Assembly: GCA_949128015.1 (NCBI GenBank)
Contig: CASBRC010000006.1
Location: forward strand, 1-11,990
Source of the DNA: Synechococcales cyanobacterium PMM_0003
GTDB taxonomy: Bacteria > Cyanobacteriota > Cyanobacteriia > Pseudanabaenales > Pseudanabaenaceae
Length of the DNA: 11,990 bases
Reading direction: 5' to 3'
The notes under the pieces are model-generated. The model did not search any database. It had not been told where the DNA came from and saw only the letters and a list, made by a program, of their open reading frames with translations. Shown one piece after another: positions 8,451-11,990 of the stretch. The position numbers and the translations under genes are program-made. The first letter of the stretch is position 1. The number at the start of each line of letters is the position of its first letter.

Positions 8451-9392
8451 ATGAAAATTTTAGTAATGGGCGGCACAAGGTTTATCGGTGTGTCGCTAGT
8501 CAAATTATTGGTATCACAGGGACATGAGGTAACTTTATTTAATCGCGGCAAAAAGCCATCACCTGTGACAGGATTGCGGACAATTATTGGCGATCGCACC
8601 GATGCACAGCAATTGCGAGACAAACTCAGTGGCGAGTCCTTTGATGCGATTTTTGATAACAATGGTCGTGAACTGAGCGACACTCAGCCCCTAGTCGAAA
8701 TTTTTCGCGATCGCATTCAGCATTTTGTATATATGAGTTCGGCTGGTGTATATCTCGATAGCGATATTTTGCCCTACCACGAGTCTGATGCCACCGATCC
8801 CAAAAGCCGACATAAGGGCAAGCTAGACACCGAAGCCTATTTACAACAAGTACGTGCTAGCAATAGATTGCCCTATACTTCCATTCGTCCTACTTATATC
8901 TATGGACCACAAAACTATAACGATGTGGAAGCTTGGTTCTTTGATCGGATTGTGCGCGATCGTCCAATTCCGATCCCCGGAAATGGCAAGTTTATTACCC
9001 AACTCGGACATGTTGAGGATCTTGCCAGTGCGATGGCAGCAGTCTTGGGCAATCAAAATGCGATCGGTGAAATTTATAATGTTTCTGATACTCGCTATGT
9101 GACCTTTATCGGACTCGCCAAGCAATGTGCGATCGCCGCAGGCAAAGATCCCAACCAACTCAATTTTGTCTATTACAATCCCAAAGATTTTGACTTTGGA
9201 AAAAAGAAGGCTTTCCCATTTCGCTTGCAGCATTTCTTTGCTTCAGTCACTAAAGCCCAGCAGGATTTAAACTGGAATCCTAAATACGATCTAGTTTCTG
9301 GTTTGAGAACATCTTTTGAACATGACTATATTCCTTCCAATCGCCAACACGCTGATATTGATTTCTCCACAGACGATCAAATTTTGAAATAG
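8451..9392 (+). CDS. CSP41-like NAD-dependent epimerase/dehydratase (atypical SDR)
   Basis: 313 residues. The Rossmann fold opens with MKILVMGGTRFIG (nucleotide-binding GGxxxxG at 7-13), and ends with the conserved FDFGKKKAFPFRLQHFFAS block (247-265), which is diagnostic of the CSP41/RAP38 group of chloroplasts and cyanobacteria. YMSSAGVY (94-101) provides the SDR serine region, but the usual YxxxK active site is replaced by SRHKGK (119-124), so the classic catalytic Tyr is missing, as is known for this group. Plant CSP41 proteins bind RNA and act in chloroplast RNA stability and transcription; a sugar-nucleotide activity is not established. The function in cyanobacteria is therefore uncertain. 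The start ATG 8451 fits the Rossmann N-terminus, but no Shine-Dalgarno is seen. It is divergent from the amidase across 106 bp. Confidence 0.88.
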   Translation: MKILVMGGTRFIGVSLVKLLVSQGHEVTLFNRGKKPSPVTGLRTIIGDRTDAQQLRDKLSGESFDAIFDNNGRELSDTQPLVEIFRDRIQHFVYMSSAGVYLDSDILPYHESDATDPKSRHKGKLDTEAYLQQVRASNRLPYTSIRPTYIYGPQNYNDVEAWFFDRIVRDRPIPIPGNGKFITQLGHVEDLASAMAAVLGNQNAIGEIYNVSDTRYVTFIGLAKQCAIAAGKDPNQLNFVYYNPKDFDFGKKKAFPFRLQHFFASVTKAQQDLNWNPKYDLVSGLRTSFEHDYIPSNRQHADIDFSTDDQILK

Positions 9393-9416
9393 CGATCTCC
9401 AGTAAATAGGTGTAAC

Positions 9417-9471
9417 AAAAGCCAAAAAGCTGTGGCGCATGCTGCGCGTGCGCCATAGCTTTTTGGCTTTT
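9417..9471. repeat. Palindrome between epimerase and VWA genes (REP-like copy 4)
   Basis: Arms 9417-9442 and 9446-9471 (26 nt) are complementary except for two positions that become G-T wobbles, around a TGC loop. The core TGGCGCATGC / GCGTGCGCCA closely matches copy 2, while the outer stem (AAAAGCCAAAAAGCT) is different but still self-complementary. It lies 25 bp after the epimerase stop and just before the promoter repeat at 9476. Confidence 0.9.
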
Positions 9472-9475
9472 AAAC

Positions 9476-9503
9476 TGTCTTAATACAAGTGAGGATAGCT
9501 ATA
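9476..9503 (+). repeat. 28-nt dispersed repeat, copy A (promoter-proximal)
   Basis: It begins TGTCTTAATACAAGTG and ends GATAGCTATA. The same 28 nt, differing at two positions, occurs inverted at 11934-11961. Both copies lie immediately next to a palindrome of the REP-like family, so the repeat may belong to a larger element. It contains the likely -35 and most of the -10 of the VWA gene. Confidence 0.8.
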
Positions 9504-9507
9504 TAAT
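9480..9507 (+). promoter_or_regulatory. Predicted sigma-70-type promoter of the VWA gene
   Basis: A perfect -10 TATAAT lies at 9502-9507 with TTAATA (4 of 6 to TTGACA) at 9480-9485, spacing 16. Transcription would start near 9514, giving a leader of about 28 nt before ATG 9542. Most of this promoter is contributed by the dispersed 28-nt repeat. Confidence 0.55.
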
Positions 9508-9541
9508 CTAAATAGTTCAAAATCTTACAAAGGAGTTGTAT

Positions 9542-10144
9542 ATGCTAGACAAACGCGACTATACCCTAATCATCGACAAAAGTGGAAGCATGTCAAACAC
9601 TGACAGAGGCACTACTAAAAGTCGTTGGGAAACTGTCAAAGAATCGACACTTGCCCTTGCGCGTAAATGCGACCAGTTAGATCCAGATGGGATTACGGTG
9701 TATTTATTTTCAGGAAAGTTTAAGCGATATGACGATGTTTCCGCCGTAAAAGTTGAACAGATTTTTCAAGAAAATGAGCCGATGGGTGGCACTAATTTGA
9801 CCGCAGTTTTACAAGATGCGATCAATCAGTTTTTTCAGCGCAAAAAGGCTGGACAAGCTAAAGGTGGAGAAACAATCTTGATCATTACTGATGGAGAACC
9901 TGATGATCGCCGCTCTGTGTTTGAAGTGATTATCGAGGCAACCCGTCGCATGGATTCTGATGCAGAGTTAGCTATTTCTTTTATCCAAGTTGGTTCTGAT
10001 GCTAGTGCTACTGATTTTCTCAAAGCTCTAGATGATAAGCTGCAAAGTATAGGTGCGAATTTTGACATCGTGGATACGATTACACTCAGCGATATGGAAG
10101 ATATGACACTTTCAGAAGTGTTATTGAGTGCAATTAATGACTAG
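9542..10144 (+). CDS. VWA (von Willebrand factor A) domain protein with intact MIDAS
   Basis: 200 residues made of a single cytoplasmic VWA domain, without signal peptide or membrane segment. The metal-ion-dependent adhesion site is complete: DKSGS at 12-16, Thr in MGGTNLT (84 or 87) and ITDGEPDD with Asp at 117. VWA proteins bind partner proteins through a Mg2+-coordinated contact; the partner here is unknown. It resembles stand-alone cyanobacterial VWA proteins and, more distantly, TerY-type tellurium-resistance VWA proteins, but no other ter gene is nearby. ATG 9542 is chosen because AGGAG at 9531-9535 lies 6 nt upstream; a TTG at 9536 in the same frame would be too close to that site. It has its own likely promoter. 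It is followed by a composite hairpin and a Slr1339-like gene on the same strand. Confidence 0.88.
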   Translation: MLDKRDYTLIIDKSGSMSNTDRGTTKSRWETVKESTLALARKCDQLDPDGITVYLFSGKFKRYDDVSAVKVEQIFQENEPMGGTNLTAVLQDAINQFFQRKKAGQAKGGETILIITDGEPDDRRSVFEVIIEATRRMDSDAELAISFIQVGSDASATDFLKALDDKLQSIGANFDIVDTITLSDMEDMTLSEVLLSAIND

Positions 10145-10145
10145 G

Positions 10146-10225
10146 TGACAGCGCTTGGCGCTGTCATAAAACCCAGAGATATTTTTTAAAGTGCTACTTC
10201 GCAGCCCTTTAAAAAATATCTCTGG
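10146..10225 (+). repeat. Composite repeat: satellite hairpin plus large hairpin (copy 5)
   Basis: The small hairpin TGACAGCGC-TTG-GCGCTGTCA (10146-10166) is followed by ATAAAACCCAGAGA and a large hairpin with 25-nt arms, 10173-10197 and 10201-10225, two mismatches and a TTC loop. The order and most of the first ~55 bases match the element at 5490-5566 read on the minus strand. It starts 2 nt after the VWA stop, so both copies directly follow a gene end. Confidence 0.85.
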
Positions 10226-10262
10226 ATTCCTTACACACCAAATTAATAGATAGATAAATCAA

Positions 10263-10709
10263 ATGGAATCTCTTGAGTCCATACTTTCAGATATTCAGGG
10301 TAAGTATAAAAATCCAAATGCTAGTAAGCAGCATAAGGATGAGCAGGTTGCTGAGAATTTGCCAAATCAATCAAGCCAATCTAGCAATCCACCGATCGCA
10401 AAAGCACCTAATTCGCTGGACAGTTTGTTAAATGATTTGCGTAGCAACTCCAATACTTATGCGACTGATCACTCTACGCAGGTAACTCCCGAAGTTATCA
10501 CTAATAATGCTTCTCCTGAGATCGATCGCGATTTACAGCAGGTTGCTAATCAGCAAAATACGAGAGATCAAAAAGCGATCGCAAAATTAGCCACCGAATG
10601 GCTCAAAAAAATCGATCCGCTCTGTGGTGAAGGCTTATGGTTTGAAGAATTTGCCAAGAACTATTCGTCCCGTTTAGAAGCGGCGATCGCACTATTACAG
10701 TCCAAATAG
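10263..10709 (+). CDS. Small protein resembling the Slr1339 salt-stress family
   Basis: 148 residues, soluble and hydrophilic. The N-terminal MESLESILSDIQGKY (1-15) and a second similar stretch NSLDSLLNDLRS (50-61) look like a repeated amphipathic motif. Low-complexity Gln/Asn/Ser linkers separate them. The C-terminal region (about 100-148) carries AKLATEWLKKIDPLCGEGLW followed by FEEFAKNY and SRLEAAIALL, which I recognise from cyanobacterial proteins annotated as the Slr1339 salt stress family. The biochemical role is unknown. The start ATG 10263 fits the family N-terminus but has no clear Shine-Dalgarno. It is probably cotranscribed from upstream or from an unrecognised promoter in the 37 bp after the hairpin. 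The match is from memory. Confidence 0.7.
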   Translation: MESLESILSDIQGKYKNPNASKQHKDEQVAENLPNQSSQSSNPPIAKAPNSLDSLLNDLRSNSNTYATDHSTQVTPEVITNNASPEIDRDLQQVANQQNTRDQKAIAKLATEWLKKIDPLCGEGLWFEEFAKNYSSRLEAAIALLQSK

Positions 10710-10711
10710 GT

Positions 10712-10742
10712 ATAAGCAGCACTGCGAAGCAGTGCTGCTTAT
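10712..10742. repeat. Perfect 14-bp palindrome (REP-like copy 6)
   Basis: Arms 10712-10725 and 10729-10742 around a GAA loop, with core GCACTGC-GAA-GCAGTGC. It is the shortest member of the family and lies 2 nt after the Slr1339-like stop, 29 bp before gloB. Confidence 0.88.
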
Positions 10743-10771
10743 GCTTTATAAACTCATCAATTAACAATTTT

Positions 10772-11548
10772 ATGAATATTTACCGTCTAGCCGTTTTAAG
10801 CGACAACTACATTTTTGTTTTACATGATCCAGTTAAAAATATTGCGGCAGTCGTTGATCCTGCGATCGCAAAGCCCGTATTAGAAAAAATAGAAGAATTA
10901 GGCGCAAACTTAGTTGCGATTTTTAATACGCATCACCACAGCGATCATATCGGTGGAAACTCAGAGTTGCTCAAAAAATTTCCTGATGCGATCATCTATG
11001 GCGGCGAAAAAGATCGCGATCGCATTCCCCATCAGCAAGTTTTTTTAAAAGGTGGCGATCGGGTTACTTTTGGCGATCGGGAAGCGAAAGTATTTTTTGT
11101 ACCTGGTCATACTTACGCGCATATTGCCTATTACTTTGCGCCAAGTGGCAGCGAAGGCGGCGAATTATTCTGTGGTGACACTTTGTTTGCTGGAGGCTGC
11201 GGCAGGCTGTTTGAAGGGACTCCTGCGGAAATGCTTAGATCACTAGATCAATTGCGCCAACTGCCTGACGATACCCGTGTCTGGTGCGCCCACGAGTATA
11301 CGCTAGGCAATCTCAAATTTGCATTAACCGTCGATGGCGATAACCATGACTTGCAAGAACGGATGGTAACAGCAACCGCAATGCGTCAAAGAGGCGAAGC
11401 GACTGTACCAACGACGATTGGACTAGAAAAGCGGACTAATCCTTTTATGCGATGGGATTATCCTGCAATTCAGCGATCGGCGGGAATTGAGATTCCCGAT
11501 CGCGTATTTGCCAGAATTCGTGGGCAGAAAGATAATTTTGCTGGCTGA
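10772..11548 (+). CDS. gloB: Hydroxyacylglutathione hydrolase (glyoxalase II)
   Basis: 258 residues, the usual length. It hydrolyses S-lactoylglutathione to D-lactate and glutathione, the second step of methylglyoxal detoxification, in the cytoplasm. The metallo-beta-lactamase motif THHHSDH at 53-59 supplies H54, H56, D58 and H59; further binuclear metal ligands are H113 (PGHTYAH), D136 (FCGDTLF) and H174 (CAHEYT). The C-terminal substrate domain is present, with the KRTNPFMRW block at 220-228 that contacts glutathione in the family. No key residue is missing. The start ATG 10772 matches the family N-terminus MNIYRL..L.DNY; no strong Shine-Dalgarno is seen in the AT-rich upstream bases. It ends 13 bp before the MITE-like palindrome that probably terminates it. 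Confidence 0.94.
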   Translation: MNIYRLAVLSDNYIFVLHDPVKNIAAVVDPAIAKPVLEKIEELGANLVAIFNTHHHSDHIGGNSELLKKFPDAIIYGGEKDRDRIPHQQVFLKGGDRVTFGDREAKVFFVPGHTYAHIAYYFAPSGSEGGELFCGDTLFAGGCGRLFEGTPAEMLRSLDQLRQLPDDTRVWCAHEYTLGNLKFALTVDGDNHDLQERMVTATAMRQRGEATVPTTIGLEKRTNPFMRWDYPAIQRSAGIEIPDRVFARIRGQKDNFAG

Positions 11549-11560
11549 TAAAAAATTCTG

Positions 11561-11691
11561 AATCACGGATTAAATGGATTAAAAGATGACACAGATTTAA
11601 ATACCAATTTAAATACCAAAAAAGGAGCGCATCGCGCTCCTTTTTTGGTTTGTATTTCAGTGAAATCAAATAATCCGTTTAATCCGCGATT
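11561..11691. repeat. 131-bp MITE-like imperfect palindrome with 21-nt terminal inverted repeats
   Basis: The ends, 11561-11581 and 11671-11691, are inverted repeats of 21 nt with two mismatches (AATCACGGATTAAA / TTTAATCCGCGATT). Inner sequence is also partly symmetrical (AAATAC at 11611-11616 facing GTATTT at 11652-11657) and the centre is the hairpin at 11615-11649. No coding potential and no clear target-site duplication. It sits between the gloB stop and the tRNA-Gln 3' end, leaving 4 nt before the tRNA. Confidence 0.6.
11615..11649. terminator. Bidirectional intrinsic terminator between gloB and tRNA-Gln
   Basis: GGAGCGC (11624-11630) pairs with GCGCTCC (11634-11640) around ATC, flanked by A6 (11618-11623) and T6 (11641-11646), with ACC/GGT outside. 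Read on either strand it is a GC stem followed by a U-tract, so it could stop both gloB and the convergent tRNA-Gln transcript. Confidence 0.75.
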
Positions 11692-11695
11692 ATGA

Positions 11696-11767
11696 CTGGG
11701 GTGCAAGGATTCGAACCTCGGAATGTCTGGACCAAAACCAGATGCCTTACCACTTGGCGACACCCCA
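11696..11767 (-). tRNA. tRNA-Gln (anticodon TTG)
   Basis: 72 nt. The acceptor 5' strand TGGGGTG pairs with CACCCCA at the 3' end, with discriminator G; CCA is not encoded. The anticodon loop TTTTGGT gives anticodon TTG, read as glutamine (CAA and wobble CAG). The T-arm GAGGTTCGAATCC and the D-arm region GCCAAGTGGTAAGGC are intact. Cyanobacteria usually charge this tRNA with Glu and amidate it with GatCAB. Confidence 0.95.
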
Positions 11768-11815
11768 TTATTTTTCTGGCGCGTTTTACAAGTTGCTTTG
11801 TTTGTGCGGTACTTA

Positions 11816-11845
11816 ATATAACAGAGGGTGATAGGGTTTTGTCAA
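11816..11845 (-). promoter_or_regulatory. Predicted sigma-70 promoter for tRNA-Gln
   Basis: On the minus strand, a perfect -35 TTGACA (11840-11845) is followed after 18 nt by TTATAT (11816-11821). Initiation near 11809 would give a leader of roughly 40 nt before the mature tRNA 5' end. Confidence 0.65.
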
Positions 11846-11887
11846 CCTATTTAGCAAAAAATCTACCAACTCCTATCAAAAAACTAA

Positions 11888-11928
11888 TTTCAAGGTTTGT
11901 ATCACTGTAGGCGGTGCAAACCTTGAAA
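11888..11928. repeat. 12-bp-arm inverted repeat
   Basis: TTTCAAGGTTTG at 11888-11899 is perfectly inverted as CAAACCTTGAAA at 11917-11928, with a 17-nt loop. It has neither the GC core nor the 3-nt loop of the other palindromes and no T-tract, so it seems a different structure. The 223 bp after the tRNA contain no gene I can support; this repeat, the tRNA promoter and the two repeat remnants to its right are all I see. Confidence 0.6.
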
Positions 11929-11933
11929 GTAGT

Positions 11934-11961
11934 TATAGCTATCGCCACTTGTATTAAGACA
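11934..11961 (-). repeat. 28-nt dispersed repeat, copy B
   Basis: Inverted copy of 9476-9503, 26 of 28 positions identical. On the minus strand it would offer TTAATA and TATAAC hexamers pointing leftward, but the better tRNA promoter lies downstream. On its right it is followed by AAAACCCA and a half palindrome, which mirrors copy A lying next to a palindrome. Confidence 0.8.
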
Positions 11962-11965
11962 AACC

Positions 11966-11990
11966 AAAACCCAAAAAGTAGAGGCGGCGC
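11966..11990. repeat. Half of a REP-like palindrome cut by the window edge (copy 7)
   Basis: AAAACCCA (11966-11973), then AAAAGTAGAGG and a GC-rich GGCGGCGC run to the last base. This matches the flank and rising GC content of a left arm in the family. Only half is visible, so the call is a prediction. Confidence 0.45.

Noticed and set aside
8841..9233. 130-codon open frame on the minus strand
   Set aside because: It is antisense to the well supported CSP41-like gene; no start signal or recognisable product.
9536..9538. TTG as the start of the VWA gene
   Set aside because: It touches the AGGAG ribosome site directly; the ATG at 9542 has proper 6-nt spacing.
3574..10742. Spaced palindromes considered as a CRISPR array or integron attC sites
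   Set aside because: They are kilobases apart, differ in sequence, and no cas or integrase gene is present.
433..11021. About 25 copies of the palindrome GCGATCGC across the window
   Set aside because: This is HIP1, a known highly iterated cyanobacterial octamer; useful as a taxonomic sign but not a new element.
11692..11910. Short open frame on the plus strand across the tRNA region
   Set aside because: It runs antisense through tRNA-Gln and its promoter, so the frame is fortuitous.

Overview
The window looks like cyanobacterial chromosome. The HIP1 octamer GCGATCGC occurs about 25 times, mostly inside genes. The gene content is also cyanobacterial: a cyanobacterial-type flavodiiron protein with a C-terminal flavin reductase module, a cytochrome-b5-free acyl-lipid desaturase of the DesD type, a CSP41-like atypical SDR and a Slr1339-like small protein. 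The moderately AT-rich sequence and the dense short palindromes would suit a Pseudanabaena-like lineage, but the genus is an inference.

Layout from left to right. The C-terminal part of glcF (glycolate dehydrogenase Fe-S subunit) enters at the left edge and converges, with 8 bp between, on a membrane-bound GGDEF diguanylate cyclase. A 176-bp intergenic region carrying an inverted repeat separates that gene from a divergent desD-like desaturase. Next come a flavodiiron protein of the Flv1/Flv2 class (+), then, on the minus strand, a two-gene unit in which an N-acetylmuramoyl-L-alanine amidase overlaps an AEC-family permease by 14 bp. Divergent from the amidase is a CSP41-like epimerase, followed on the plus strand by a VWA/MIDAS protein, a Slr1339-like small protein and gloB (glyoxalase II). 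A tRNA-Gln(TTG) lies on the minus strand near the right edge. The last 223 bp hold its promoter, one stem-loop and the edge of another repeat.

The genes are mostly housekeeping or stress functions: photorespiration, membrane lipid unsaturation, O2 photoreduction, peptidoglycan cleavage and methylglyoxal detoxification. They do not form one visible pathway, and I see no phage, CRISPR, toxin-antitoxin or transposase gene.

The most unusual content is between the genes. Most intergenic gaps after 3.5 kb carry a long, nearly perfect palindrome with a 3-nt loop (3574-3634, 5432-5476, 5492-5538, 9417-9471, 10173-10225, 10712-10742, and a half copy cut by the right edge at about 11966). These share GC-rich cores (TGGCGC or GTGC types), in several copies AGAGA/ATTTTT outer stems, and in several an AAACCCA flank. 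Two copies also share a small CAGCGC satellite hairpin. A separate 28-nt repeat (9476-9503 and 11934-11961, opposite strands) carries promoter-like hexamers and lies directly beside two of the palindromes. A 131-bp MITE-like palindrome (11561-11691) abuts the tRNA and probably supplies a bidirectional terminator. This REP/MITE-like family, rather than any protein, is what deserves a second look.
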